Positions 8,621-16,285 of a stretch of 64,000 nt of DNA are shown in pieces (position 1 is the stretch's first letter; each line of letters begins with the position of its first letter). Under the pieces are notes generated by a model. It made no database searches. It saw nothing but the letters and a program-made list of their open reading frames with translations, and had not been told where the DNA came from. Both the position numbers and the translations under genes were made by a program. This stretch comes from a virus. Location of the stretch: positions 1 to 64,000 of the IMG/VR virus record IMGVR_UViG_3300034374_005671. One strand, 5' to 3'.

Positions 8621-9214
8621 ATGATTGAATTATGGATAGCCATTATAGGGCTTTTGAGTGTTTTTGTAGGTGGAATTCTAGGGGTGGTAAGCTCAAACTT
8701 CGATGCCTTTAAATATATGCTACCAAAGAAGTGGAGGAAGGAGACAAACTTCGGTCAGGTAGTGTCTACAAAACTACATCTAGACACATTAGCTAGGCTC
8801 TTACAAAATAGAGCAAACATAAACAAAGCAGTTCTTGTTCACGTATCTAACGGTGGAACTGTTGTAAAACCAGAGGGACTTTTGTATGGAACAATTATTA
8901 ACCCTACAGAATTCACTCACACATTTAACAAACAAGCTCTTGATAACGAATACATACATATGGTACAAGAAATATATCAAGATGGCAAAACTAAGAGAAG
9001 TGTAAAGGAATTGAATAAAAAAGGATTACTTCGTCCTTTATTGGTAGCACAAAAAGTCGGGGAAACTCATTGCTTCCATGTAAAGGAAATCCACAATAAA
9101 AACAATTTCTGTTACATCTTCTTGGCTGTTGACGTTCACATGGGTGCAACGCTAAATGACGAGGATTTTGATGCAATCAGGAACGTCATCAGTCAGATAC
9201 AAAACATATTGTAA
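8621..9214 (+). CDS. Membrane-anchored protein with globular cytoplasmic or periplasmic domain, 197 aa
   Basis: Residues 4-24 (LWIAIIGLLSVFVGGILGVVS) form one transmembrane helix. The rest is a soluble alpha/beta domain containing a strand AVLVHVSNGG, a helix-rich middle (EYIHMVQEIYQDGKTKRSVKE), and a C-terminal strand-helix unit. The layout loosely resembles a small GAF/PAS-like sensor domain, but no binding residues can be named. It sits between the fibre genes and a pair of membrane/secreted genes that may be spanins, and its stop overlaps the next start. A role in lysis or host-membrane interaction is possible; I do not recognise the family. Confidence 0.6.
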   Translation: MIELWIAIIGLLSVFVGGILGVVSSNFDAFKYMLPKKWRKETNFGQVVSTKLHLDTLARLLQNRANINKAVLVHVSNGGTVVKPEGLLYGTIINPTEFTHTFNKQALDNEYIHMVQEIYQDGKTKRSVKELNKKGLLRPLLVAQKVGETHCFHVKEIHNKNNFCYIFLAVDVHMGATLNDEDFDAIRNVISQIQNIL

Positions 9215-9621
9215 TGAATTTGGATATTAAGAATATTTTACGTAAATTCGAAGAGCGTGGAGGAGCCAAGATATTGGACTTTCTCCTTCGTCTTTCTATC
9301 CTATGTATCTTGATAGGAATACTGTTTACTAAGGGTTGCAACTCAAAAGACAGTTACATAGACCAAGACATTATCAACAAGCGTAAGAAAGTAGAGCAAG
9401 AGCTTGATGCTCTTCTTGAAATGACCAAAGACATAAAAAGCAGTCAGTCTAAAATGGACAGTCTGCAAATAAGCATTTATAATGAATTAACCAATTTTGA
9501 AAACCTACTAACTGAAAACATTTATGAAACCGATTCTACTCTTATTATTATTCGCAATACTCCCTTGGACAGCATACTCTCAGGAATCCCCGAATATAGT
9601 GGAGACAATGGAGGTCTTTAG
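9214..9621 (+). CDS. Membrane protein with coiled coil, inner-spanin-like
   Basis: A protein of 135 residues. A basic N-terminus is followed by a transmembrane helix at about residues 24-41 (LLRLSILCILIGILFTKGC) and then a charged, helical region (KRKKVEQELDALLEMTKDIK) likely to form a coiled coil in the periplasm. This topology (N-in helix plus periplasmic coiled coil) matches inner-membrane spanins of the Rz type. The last 98 bases overlap the next gene in another reading frame, as is common for spanin pairs. The sequence itself is not a recognised spanin family, and the other lysis-type genes lie on the opposite strand far to the right, so the functional call is tentative. Confidence 0.6.
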   Translation: MNLDIKNILRKFEERGGAKILDFLLRLSILCILIGILFTKGCNSKDSYIDQDIINKRKKVEQELDALLEMTKDIKSSQSKMDSLQISIYNELTNFENLLTENIYETDSTLIIIRNTPLDSILSGIPEYSGDNGGL

Positions 9622-9991
9622 GTTTGAAGCTGATGATACCACGTATGTGATGTTCTATGCTGACGACTATAAAAGGCTTCTTGAGATAGGTAGAGAAAAT
9701 GTTTTATTGAACGAAATAAAAGACTCTCTCACAATAAGCTACAATGCACTTGTAGGGAACATTGATATGTTTGTGATGGAGTACGAAACACTTTTGGAAA
9801 ACCTAGACTCTCTAAAATTAATTGCTACGGACTTACAAAAGAGTTTCAAAAAGTATACGGATGTTACTGAAGACAAACTAGAGAAGGCGGTGAGAAAATG
9901 GTATCGGTGGAGGTCAGTCGGGATGACATCTTTAGGTTTTAACTTCCTACAGGTTGGAGCCTTAGTAACGACTATTAAACTATTGAAATGA
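9524..9991 (+). CDS. Exported protein with C-terminal hydrophobic helix, overlapping the previous gene
   Basis: A protein of 155 residues. The N-terminus (MKPILLLLLFAILPWTAYSQ) is a clear signal peptide with a likely signal peptidase I site after AYS; there is no lipobox cysteine. The mature part is helical and coiled-coil-like (YETLLENLDSLKLIATDLQK), and a hydrophobic segment lies near the C-terminus (MTSLGFNFLQVGALVTTIKL). Signal sequence plus C-terminal membrane helix resembles a one-protein spanin without the lipid anchor. Its ATG at 9524 lies 98 bases inside the preceding gene, in a different frame. Its stop overlaps the next ATG (ATGA at 9988). Confidence 0.65.
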   Translation: MKPILLLLLFAILPWTAYSQESPNIVETMEVFRFEADDTTYVMFYADDYKRLLEIGRENVLLNEIKDSLTISYNALVGNIDMFVMEYETLLENLDSLKLIATDLQKSFKKYTDVTEDKLEKAVRKWYRWRSVGMTSLGFNFLQVGALVTTIKLLK

Positions 9992-10563
9992 GCAGTGGAT
10001 TAGACCCAGTATTAAATTTTGAAGTATTTCCTACCTATGATGCTAGGACACTAATTATTGCAGATATATCTGTATGGAAACATCTAGTAGATGAGCCTAC
10101 GTATATAGATGTAACTATTCCTGGTTCTAAGAAAGCGGTAACACATCCTTACGGTAAAAATAAAGTGATGACATACAACGCATCCTCTTTGAACTATGGT
10201 TGTTCCAGTGGATGTGATGATGATTTACCTGACCTTCCAGATGGTATCTACAAGATAAAAATCTATGTATGCGAGGGTACTCAATTTTCTTACGAAAGAA
10301 ATTACCTAAGAACTGTTAAGCTAGAATTAAGAATACAGAAACAAGTTATGGGTCTTAACCTAGAGTGCGTTCCTGATTCTAGCTGTTTAAATAAAATAAT
10401 GCAAGCAGAGTTTATGGTTAGAGGAGCCAAGGCTGACTTGCTTTTTGGAAATATCAAAGCTGCTAAAAGAAAGTATGATTTAGCAGTAGATATTGTTGAA
10501 GATTTAGAAAACTGCGATTGCGGAGAAGACTGCGGAAATGGACACACTACAACGTCATATTAA
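9988..10563 (+). CDS. Virion structural protein with PDGIY core, 191 aa
   Basis: A beta-rich N-terminal half contains TYIDVTIPGSKK and a DLPDGIYKIKIYVCEGTQ segment at about residue 84, followed by paired strands with FSYERNYLRTVKLELRI. The C-terminal half is helical (MQAEFMVRGAKADLLFGNIKAAKRKYDLAVDIVEDL). An 'LPDGIY-x-I' strand followed by a helical tail with Cys is a pattern I associate with conserved small structural proteins of Bacteroidota phages, function unknown. Cys pairs (CSSGCDDD; CDCGEDCG at the end) link it in style to the Cys-rich proteins that follow. It overlaps the next gene by 26 bases. Confidence 0.65.
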   Translation: MSSGLDPVLNFEVFPTYDARTLIIADISVWKHLVDEPTYIDVTIPGSKKAVTHPYGKNKVMTYNASSLNYGCSSGCDDDLPDLPDGIYKIKIYVCEGTQFSYERNYLRTVKLELRIQKQVMGLNLECVPDSSCLNKIMQAEFMVRGAKADLLFGNIKAAKRKYDLAVDIVEDLENCDCGEDCGNGHTTTSY

Positions 10564-10789
10564 TACCCAAGACTCTATCTACGAAAAGATACAGAGGCAC
10601 TATCAGAACAAGTCTGATGGTTTGCTTCATAAATATATCTTTGATATGGAGTATAGTTTCAACATACCTGATTACTTCGTAGTAAAGGCTATGGAAAGTA
10701 TTATCTGTCAAGACCTTGACTGTGACTACAAAGTGACCGATTGCATGTTGGAAGAAATGAATATATACCTAGAAAAAAATAAAAAATGA
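10538..10789 (+). CDS. Small helical protein of the Cys-rich tail cassette, 83 aa
   Basis: This protein starts at an ATG 26 bases inside the preceding gene and ends overlapping the next gene (ATGA, 10786-10789), so it is embedded in a coupled set. It is mostly helical and polar, with three cysteines in the second half (SIICQDLDCDYKVTDCMLEE). No domain is recognised. The tight coupling with the structural genes on either side suggests a minor structural protein or assembly factor. Confidence 0.6.
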   Translation: MDTLQRHINTQDSIYEKIQRHYQNKSDGLLHKYIFDMEYSFNIPDYFVVKAMESIICQDLDCDYKVTDCMLEEMNIYLEKNKK

Positions 10790-11271
10790 GTTGTAATAGT
10801 TATAAATATAGCGATACTTGTGGGCAATCTATCTATGCTACTTGTGTGAATGTAGAACATGACTTCATCGCACCTTCTAGTTTAGCAGGAGAGACTTGTA
10901 CTGACTTAGATGCAGCCATAACAGACATATATGCTCTTATCAATAAGACTTATGTAGACATGGCAGGAGACATTTCAGGTGCTACTGGGGGACCATACGT
11001 CAAAGGATGCCTTGACTACTCTCCTACAGCAGATGCTGACATCACTCCCATCCAAGTTTTGAACAAACTAACTTCAGAAGTTTGCACGATAAAAACAACA
11101 TTAGATGAGTTACCTGATTTTGATGACTTACAATACATTCCTACTCTTAATTTTGATAATATAAACATTCCTATTGGTTGTTTTAGTGGGACTTGTGACC
11201 CAGACCCTGCAACCTTAGAAGAATTGTTAAATGCTATTATCTCAAAACTTTGCACTTGTTGCTCATCATAA
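10786..11271 (+). CDS. Cysteine-rich tail-appendage protein with shared 'T-x-L' module
   Basis: A protein of 161 residues with about a dozen cysteines spread over the whole chain, including a CTCC cluster at the C-terminus. The segment GETCTDLDAAITDIYALINK (residues 36-55) belongs to a module shared with the proteins at 11284 and 12177, in which a Cys/Gly turn is followed by a helix with D-x-x-x-x-L. A short SGATGG near residue 66 recalls the collagen-like start of the protein at 12177. I infer that these three proteins form or dock onto one appendage. The cysteines may bind metal or form disulfides after release. Confidence 0.65.
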   Translation: MSCNSYKYSDTCGQSIYATCVNVEHDFIAPSSLAGETCTDLDAAITDIYALINKTYVDMAGDISGATGGPYVKGCLDYSPTADADITPIQVLNKLTSEVCTIKTTLDELPDFDDLQYIPTLNFDNINIPIGCFSGTCDPDPATLEELLNAIISKLCTCCSS

Positions 11272-11283
11272 AATAATAATAAA

Positions 11284-12015
11284 ATGGCTTGTAAAACTTG
11301 TAATGAAGTAACTGTACAAAATTGCGATACTTGTTATTGTGATAATAGTGTATGTACGCCTTGTAAAATAAAATTACCCGATAGATGTATTACCGTTACA
11401 TCTGCTTTACCTAATATTGGTGACAATCTAAATTGCCAGGACCTTAACACAGTTCTTTTAGCTTTGAATAGTAAGGCAGGTCACATTGCCTCTAATCAGT
11501 TTTTTGCAACTGATGGCACTAACGACTTCCCTATCACTTCTGATGATGAGTACAGATGGGCTGGTGAGGTAGCTACAGGGGTAAACTTGTGGGACCAAAA
11601 TATTTACACAGAGGGACTTGACTCTGCACCAACAGCGTTCAGTAATGCTTCAGACCAAAGAATGGCAGGTATTCCTGTTCCTTTTGATATTGCAGCAGGA
11701 GCCAAGTTAGTCCTTACAGGTACGTTTACAAATACAAACAATGTTCAAATTAACGGTAAAGTTGCTGTAGGATTTACAGCTTGTGCATCACCTGCCACAG
11801 CAATAACTCAGTTAGTAGAAGCATCTGAGACTCCTAACTATGATATAGAAACTGCTCAGATAGGAAGCATGTACACAACCTGTTTTAGAAAAGAATTTAC
11901 GGTTCCTACAGGAGGTATAGCTAAGGGTACCAATTTACTTGTGGTAGGATGGCAAGTAAGTCAAACATTGACTCCTACCGATAATCTAATAGTTAGTTGG
12001 ACACTATCTAATTAA
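11284..12015 (+). CDS. Cysteine-rich N-terminus plus beta-sandwich fibre head, 243 aa
   Basis: Eight cysteines fall in the first 35 residues (MACKTCNEV ... CDTCYCDNSVCTPC), followed by the shared module DRCITVTSALPNIGDNLNCQDLN. The C-terminal 150 residues are beta-rich with GAKLVLTGTFTNTNNVQINGK and a WQVSQTLTPTDNLIVSWTLSN end, typical of a jelly-roll receptor-binding head. The layout is thus an attachment module followed by an exposed head. The protein at 12177 has the same layout with a collagen-like spacer, so these may be alternative or co-assembling fibres. Confidence 0.7.
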   Translation: MACKTCNEVTVQNCDTCYCDNSVCTPCKIKLPDRCITVTSALPNIGDNLNCQDLNTVLLALNSKAGHIASNQFFATDGTNDFPITSDDEYRWAGEVATGVNLWDQNIYTEGLDSAPTAFSNASDQRMAGIPVPFDIAAGAKLVLTGTFTNTNNVQINGKVAVGFTACASPATAITQLVEASETPNYDIETAQIGSMYTTCFRKEFTVPTGGIAKGTNLLVVGWQVSQTLTPTDNLIVSWTLSN

Positions 12016-12030
12016 GATAAATAAAAACCA

Positions 12031-12180
12031 ATGGAAAAATTTATTATAGATAACAATCTGATGAATGATATAAAATTAGTAATACTAAATAGTAAGCAAG
12101 ACACTTTCCCTATTCAAAAAGTAATTACAATTTTAAATCAACTACAGAATCTACCTAAACTAGAAAAAGAAGAAAAATGA
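12031..12180 (+). CDS. Small 49-aa protein between two Cys-rich fibre genes
   Basis: An ATG at 12031 opens a 49-codon frame ([20 protein letters not shown], then a helical Gln/Asn/Lys-rich end) that stops at a TGA overlapping the ATG of the next gene (ATGA, 12177-12180). The overlap, and the fact that it fills an otherwise empty gap, support real translation. The predicted product is one or two amphipathic helices with no cysteines, unlike its neighbours. It could be a small chaperone or oligomerisation subunit for the fibre. No family is recognised. Confidence 0.65.
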   Translation: MEKFIIDNNLMNDIKLVILNSKQDTFPIQKVITILNQLQNLPKLEKEEK

Positions 12181-13313
12181 GTTGTAGCAGTAGTAGCAGT
12201 TGTACTTGCACTTGTAGCAGTTGTAGTTCAAGTTGCAGTAGTTGTACTTGCAGTAGTTCAAGCTGTAAGACAGGATGTAATTGTGGTAGTCTAGGATGCA
12301 GTCATTTACTTGATGATAAATGCATTAGACTCACAAACGCATTGAATGTTTGTGGAGTAAAGACTATCCCTGCAGGGACATACTATGATAGTGCTATAAA
12401 AACAATTGTAGATACTATTTGTGCAAATGTAACCACAGGTGCAACAGGGCCCGCTGGTCCTACAGGACCTACTGGACCTACAGGAGCGACTGGTGCCACA
12501 GGTGCTACAGGCCCTGCTGGGCCAACAGGTCCAACAGGGGCTACAGGGGTAGGAGTGGCTTCTACCTCCTATGCAGCTGGTACTGGTATTTTAACATTTA
12601 ACTACAGCAATGGTACATCTTTTTCTACAGGAGATTTAAGAGGTGCTACGGGTGCTGCTGGCCCTACAGGTCCAACGGGTCCTACAGGTCCAACGGGAGC
12701 CACGGGAGCCACAGGGGCTACAGGTGCCACAGGTGCAACTGGTGCTGCAGGTACGAATGGTACGGATGGTGCTGATAATATGGCTATCCTGTACACAAAT
12801 TTCACACCCCAAGCCTCAACTTCTACTTCTTTTACAACGGCTTCTGGTTTTGAATACCCGCTACCAGCGAACACTTTAGATGCTGATGGAGAGTACTTAC
12901 ACATAAGAGTCTTATTTACAGGACCTTCAGGAGGAGTTTTCACTCTTGATGGCAATGCAGTAAAGTTACGTTTTGGGGGTAGAGATTTAGTTAGAAGACT
13001 ACCCTCTCTCCAAACATTTTTAGCAAAAAGCACAAAATCAGAAGCTTTGTTTAGATTAGATATAAAATTACGTAGAAGTAGCTCCAGTACATTAGCCGTA
13101 GAGGTAAATAAAGAAACAGCTACTTCACTAAGAGCTGCCTACGATTATTTACCAAATTATGCCATCCCCTGTACTGATGCAGCTGGTACACCAGAAGCAA
13201 TGTCTTCAATTGATTTCACTATACTTAATGATATAGAAATCCAATTAGCAGATGTTGCTTCAGCAGGTAACATAGTAGCACAAACTATGACAATAGTCCA
13301 TTATAAATCATAA
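12177..13313 (+). CDS. Collagen-like tail fibre with Cys/Ser-rich N-terminus and globular head
   Basis: A protein of 378 residues. The first 43 residues are almost only Cys and Ser with Thr (12 cysteines by eye). The shared attachment module follows ([15 protein letters not shown], residues about 46-60). Two collagen-like blocks of Gly-Pro-Thr / Gly-Ala-Thr triplets lie at about residues 87-125 and 155-198, separated by a 30-residue beta segment ([16 protein letters not shown]). The C-terminal 170 residues form a globular head with basic patches ([11 protein letters not shown]). Collagen-like triplets build trimeric rods in phage fibres, so this is a trimeric fibre with a distal receptor-binding head. 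The low-complexity N-terminus is unusual. Confidence 0.85.
   Translation: MSCSSSSSCTCTCSSCSSSCSSCTCSSSSCKTGCNCGSLGCSHLLDDKCIRLTNALNVCGVKTIPAGTYYDSAIKTIVDTICANVTTGATGPAGPTGPTGPTGATGATGATGPAGPTGPTGATGVGVASTSYAAGTGILTFNYSNGTSFSTGDLRGATGAAGPTGPTGPTGPTGATGATGATGATGATGAAGTNGTDGADNMAILYTNFTPQASTSTSFTTASGFEYPLPANTLDADGEYLHIRVLFTGPSGGVFTLDGNAVKLRFGGRDLVRRLPSLQTFLAKSTKSEALFRLDIKLRRSSSSTLAVEVNKETATSLRAAYDYLPNYAIPCTDAAGTPEAMSSIDFTILNDIEIQLADVASAGNIVAQTMTIVHYKS
12437..12552 (+). repeat. Collagen-like triplet repeat, block 1
   Basis: Imperfect tandem 9-base units encode Gly-Pro-Thr and Gly-Ala-Thr triplets, with synonymous variation between units. The block is inside the fibre gene at 12177. Such tracts commonly change length by slippage or recombination. 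Confidence 0.9.
12641..12774 (+). repeat. Collagen-like triplet repeat, block 2
   Basis: This is a second tract of Gly-Pro-Thr and Gly-Ala-Thr codons, similar in DNA sequence to block 1 and separated from it by about 90 bases. It ends in a few degenerate triplets (GTNGTDGAD). The two blocks could recombine in frame to remove the spacer. Confidence 0.9.
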
Positions 13314-13316
13314 GAA

Positions 13317-14063
13317 ATGCCTTTAATAAAAAAACAAGAAAGTTTTGAAATAGTAAGTGGAGGTAACACCTTTAACCTAGATGTAGAGTCTAGAACTACT
13401 TCTTACAGGATATATTCTTCAGCACCTGTGACTCCAGTAGGTAACCACTCTTTTACAGTATCAGGTACACCAGTAGAAGGTATGACCTTTACATTTAGAT
13501 ACTTAGCTGATGCAACACTAAATTCTCCTGTTGTTATCAGTATCTTCGGTTCTACAATGCCTAGCGTACTTGGAAACAAAAATCATACTATTACAGCATA
13601 CTATGATGGAGCCTCTTGGGACGTACAGTTTGTACCCGACTTAGACCAAACTGGTACATTACCTTACGATGTCTTACCTCAAGATGAAAGTTTCACCGCA
13701 GTCAATGCTTTCGGAGGAGCTTCACCAGCATTCGCAAACGCTGATTATACTTCATCAGGGACTACAGCACTTGGCTTTAGATTAAGGGGGGACAAGAGAG
13801 TAGAGTTTAGAGGGGTTGTAGACAGTGCTGCAGGGGTTAATAGTCAGTTATTTACTCTTCCTGCTGGGTATCGCTCTGGCAGAGACAAAACATACCCATT
13901 CACAGTTAGAAATGTAACTGATAGTGCTTGGGAAACAATGACTCTAACAATAAATGGTACAACCTCTGGTACTCCAGGACAGGTAGAAGTTTCTGGATTA
14001 ACGGGTGCTAAAAACTATAAAATATACTTTGATAGCTTTGTAGCTTATCGAATTGATGAATAA
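13317..14063 (+). CDS. Tail fibre tip / appendage protein, last gene of the appendage cassette
   Basis: A protein of 248 residues, beta-rich throughout, with no cysteines and no hydrophobic segment. The first half (SFEIVSGGNTFNLDVESRTT ... GTPVEGMTFTFRYLADATLNSP) resembles a beta-helix or beta-sandwich shaft. The second half (GFRLRGDKRVEFRGVVDSAAGVNSQ ... FTLPAGYRSG) has the pattern 'hxFRGxV ... LPxGYRP' seen in small C-terminal heads of many phage tail fibres. The gene starts 3 bases after the collagen-fibre gene and is followed by a terminator, so it closes the cassette. Confidence 0.7.
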   Translation: MPLIKKQESFEIVSGGNTFNLDVESRTTSYRIYSSAPVTPVGNHSFTVSGTPVEGMTFTFRYLADATLNSPVVISIFGSTMPSVLGNKNHTITAYYDGASWDVQFVPDLDQTGTLPYDVLPQDESFTAVNAFGGASPAFANADYTSSGTTALGFRLRGDKRVEFRGVVDSAAGVNSQLFTLPAGYRSGRDKTYPFTVRNVTDSAWETMTLTINGTTSGTPGQVEVSGLTGAKNYKIYFDSFVAYRIDE

Positions 14064-14096
14064 TGAGGGGTTTTGGTTGGTTTTCCCCCATAACAG

Positions 14097-14121
14097 GAGG
14101 GCTCTTGGAGCCCTCTTTGTT
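14097..14121 (+). terminator. Rho-independent terminator closing the fibre cassette
   Basis: An 8-bp stem (GAGGGCTC at 14097-14104, GAGCCCTC at 14108-14115) with a TTG loop is followed by a T-rich tract (TTTGTTTTTG). It is the only long gap between rightward genes before 26768 and sits just before the putative promoter motif at 14132. Confidence 0.9.
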
Positions 14122-14131
14122 TTTGTAAGAA

Positions 14132-14154
14132 ATTTGGTTATATCATATATATTT
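14132..14154 (+). promoter_or_regulatory. Putative promoter, copy A of a shared motif
   Basis: The motif ATTTGGTTATATCA, then TATATATTT, lies 37 bases before the start of the 233-aa ring-type gene, directly after a terminator. The same 14 bases occur at 26791 before another giant gene. The preceding bases give GAAATTTG, seven of eight matches to the Bacteroidota -7 element TAnnTTTG, with a TTG about 21 bases upstream inside the terminator stem. Promoter function is inferred from position and recurrence. Confidence 0.6.
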
Positions 14155-14168
14155 ATTAAATTAGAAGA

Positions 14169-14870
14169 ATGACTATATATCAGTTCATATCAGACGTAAG
14201 TAACTCTATCCAGGCCATAAATAAGGATGACCGTGTTAGCGATAGGTATATTTACTCTCTAGCTAAAGATTATACTAGCTATATTTTATCCCAAAGACCT
14301 TTAAGAGACGTATTCAGAGATAGTTCTATCTTCACTGAGGTGACTTGTGTAGAGATGGAACGAATAAGAGCTGACAAGTGTGAGATAGCAGAGTTTAGAA
14401 AGTGTGATAAGATAATGAGAACTACTTGCAAGCTTCCTGATATATTCAATTCTTCCATAGGTCCTATCATTATATCAGTTTCCAACATCACAGGTGAAAC
14501 TGAATACCAAAGACTAAGAACCCTTGCTGATTTTAAAACTCAGCAAAAAAGAAAATTCCAAAATGCTGCTAGTTACTTCTACTTAGCAAATGGCTATTTG
14601 TACGTGGTAGGCAGCACTCCTGAAATTGTAACCGTTAACGCCTTGTTCACAGATAAATTAGAAGCAGAGTCTTTTACTGAATGTGGGCAGAAGGTAGATG
14701 CTTGTGCTACCCCGTATGAATTTGATATTGTTATACCAAACAAATATATCTCTACAGTGAAGGACCAAGTAATCCAACATATAACTACAACATATAAATC
14801 AATACCTGCTGATGAAAATTCTGACTTAGATTCTAATCAGAAGATGGGTCCTGGTATGAGGTCGAAGTAG
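14169..14870 (+). CDS. Ring / tail-tube type structural protein, 233 aa
   Basis: This is the first gene after a terminator and a promoter-like motif, and it starts a block of four genes leading to the muzzle protein. An N-terminal helical region (MTIYQFISDVSNSIQAINKDDRVSDRYIYSL split by a turn) is followed by a beta-rich core with several cysteines, and by TVNALFTDKLEAESF and a helical C-terminus (VKDQVIQHITTTYKS). In crAss-like phages several small ring proteins between portal and muzzle are encoded next to the muzzle gene; position and size fit one of them. I cannot say which ring. Confidence 0.65.
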   Translation: MTIYQFISDVSNSIQAINKDDRVSDRYIYSLAKDYTSYILSQRPLRDVFRDSSIFTEVTCVEMERIRADKCEIAEFRKCDKIMRTTCKLPDIFNSSIGPIIISVSNITGETEYQRLRTLADFKTQQKRKFQNAASYFYLANGYLYVVGSTPEIVTVNALFTDKLEAESFTECGQKVDACATPYEFDIVIPNKYISTVKDQVIQHITTTYKSIPADENSDLDSNQKMGPGMRSK

Positions 14871-14871
14871 T

Positions 14872-15375
14872 ATGAGTAAATTTAAAAGAGGAGATAGGAA
14901 AGCATCATCCTGGGGTAAACCAGTAAATGTCCTAGGAGACAAACATTTTGCAAGGAATGTGATGAGAGATAATCCTGACTTGAAAGGTAGGTACACTACC
15001 CAAGAATGGAGAAAGATAAGAGATGACTTCTTTGAGTTAGTAGGAGACATCATGGTGGAGCAACCAAATGGAGTAGTTTTAGATGGTTTAGGGTACTTTT
15101 GTTTCCCTGCATACAATAAGAGGGTAAAAATACCTTTAACGAATCAAACCACATTCCAAACAGGAGGACTAGTATACTACACTCAGTTCTTTGGAAAACT
15201 ATTTAATAGATTATTTCCTGGTGGCCTATCATTTGAACTAACTAGAAAACAAAAGAAAAAGTGGAGAGACCGCTGTTCTGATGGAGCACAGTACCTTTGC
15301 CACTATGACAACGTAAAAAATATAATCGGTAATGGAACAAAATGCCTACACCCCACTAGAACAGTTCATCGCTGA
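14872..15375 (+). CDS. HU/IHF-like virion protein, 167 aa
   Basis: The core (residues about 45-88) reads helix (EWRKIRDDFFELVGDIMVEQ), then NGVVLDGLGYFCF, then a basic strand (YNKRVKIP). Helix, 'G-V-x-L-x-G-L/F-G-x-F' turn and basic strand is the hallmark order of HU/IHF proteins, although the DNA-contacting beta-arm is not obvious here. IHF-like proteins are part of the conserved virion gene set of crAss-like phages. The first 40 residues and the C-terminal basic tail (KQKKKWRDRC) are extensions. The gene begins one base after the previous stop (TAG) and overlaps the next gene by 44 bases in another frame. Confidence in the fold is moderate. Confidence 0.6.
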   Translation: MSKFKRGDRKASSWGKPVNVLGDKHFARNVMRDNPDLKGRYTTQEWRKIRDDFFELVGDIMVEQPNGVVLDGLGYFCFPAYNKRVKIPLTNQTTFQTGGLVYYTQFFGKLFNRLFPGGLSFELTRKQKKKWRDRCSDGAQYLCHYDNVKNIIGNGTKCLHPTRTVHR

Positions 15376-16285
15376 TATTACTGCTGGTAATTACTTCAAA
15401 GATAATCCACATCTTGTGGATGAAGCATCTATTGCTAGGTGGGTGTATATGAAGTTAAAGAACTTTGGCAGAAACATTATGGATAAGTACGAAAGAACTA
15501 TCCATATTTCTGATTATAGGGGAGAAGTACCTGAAAACTTTTCTTCTTTAGTTCTTGCAGTATTTTGTGAGCCTGACTTTGCATCTATACCTAAAGACTC
15601 CGACCTTTCTAGAGTACAGTCTCGAATCTATGGAGAGCAACTAAAATGTTTTGAAGATAGACTTTGCGAAGAATGTACCCCACAATGTAAGGAAGGAGAC
15701 TGCGTAGAAAGAATAGTTGAAAATCTTTATTTAGAAAATACAAAGATGTCTTTCTACTACAAGAATCCCGTTTATGTAAGATTAGGTAAAGACCTTATAA
15801 GAAGTCAGTGTGAGACTAACTGCATAAATAGAAGTGTAAAAGACAGTCCTTACTCTATAAACATAAAGGGTAAGACAGTGTACGCTAATTTCAAGAAAGG
15901 GACTATCTACCTACAGTACTACGGCATCCCGATGGATGACGACTGTCTACCAGTGATTCCTGTTACTAAGAATGGTTACCTAGAAGAATACTTAGAGTAC
16001 CACGTAAAAAGAAAAATACTTGAAGATGCTATGCTATCTGATGACAGCCCTAACAAACAGGGAATATACAAAGCATTCTTTGAGTTTGAAAGAGACTTAG
16101 AACCAAAAGCAAAAGCCGACACATCTAATATTGATATGGTTGCTCTATTTAGAGCAATGGGGACTAATAGATTCCGAATGCACAAGTATGATGTTAACTT
16201 AGGTTCAATCAAATCGAACTATGATGCTTCAGGACCTGCTGCTGGTTACGGTTCATTCCAAAATCCAAATCCATTTAGATTCTAA
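15332..16285 (+). CDS. Ring / tail-tube structural protein, 317 aa
   Basis: A helical N-terminus (TPLEQFIADITAGNYF, then a helix with MKLKNFGRNIMDKYE) is followed by a Cys-rich middle (CEECTPQCKEGDC). A strand-turn TVYANFKKGTIYLQYYGIPMDDDCLPVIP comes next, with the pattern 'I-x-L-x-Y-x-G-x-P-x-D-x-x-x-x-P-x-I-P'. The last part is a helical bundle. That strand-turn motif followed by an end helix (YLEYHVKRKILEDAM) is known to me from ring/adaptor proteins of crAss-like and related podoviruses that connect portal to muzzle. It overlaps the previous gene by 44 bases, and its stop overlaps the muzzle start (TAATG). Confidence 0.7.
   Translation: MEQNAYTPLEQFIADITAGNYFKDNPHLVDEASIARWVYMKLKNFGRNIMDKYERTIHISDYRGEVPENFSSLVLAVFCEPDFASIPKDSDLSRVQSRIYGEQLKCFEDRLCEECTPQCKEGDCVERIVENLYLENTKMSFYYKNPVYVRLGKDLIRSQCETNCINRSVKDSPYSINIKGKTVYANFKKGTIYLQYYGIPMDDDCLPVIPVTKNGYLEEYLEYHVKRKILEDAMLSDDSPNKQGIYKAFFEFERDLEPKAKADTSNIDMVALFRAMGTNRFRMHKYDVNLGSIKSNYDASGPAAGYGSFQNPNPFRF

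Noticed and set aside
12437-12774. CRISPR array or other DNA-level repeat locus
   Set aside because: The units are continuous 9-base collagen codons inside an open reading frame with no spacers.
12602-13033. Antisense open frame with Pro-Val-Gly/Ala repeats
   Set aside because: It is the reverse complement of the collagen-like tract; its repetitive protein is a by-product of the sense repeat, and it lacks its own regulatory context.
14066-14089. GGGG...CCCC hairpin as a separate terminator
   Set aside because: The stem is only four or five base pairs with a long loop and no T-run; the stronger hairpin at 14097 explains termination.
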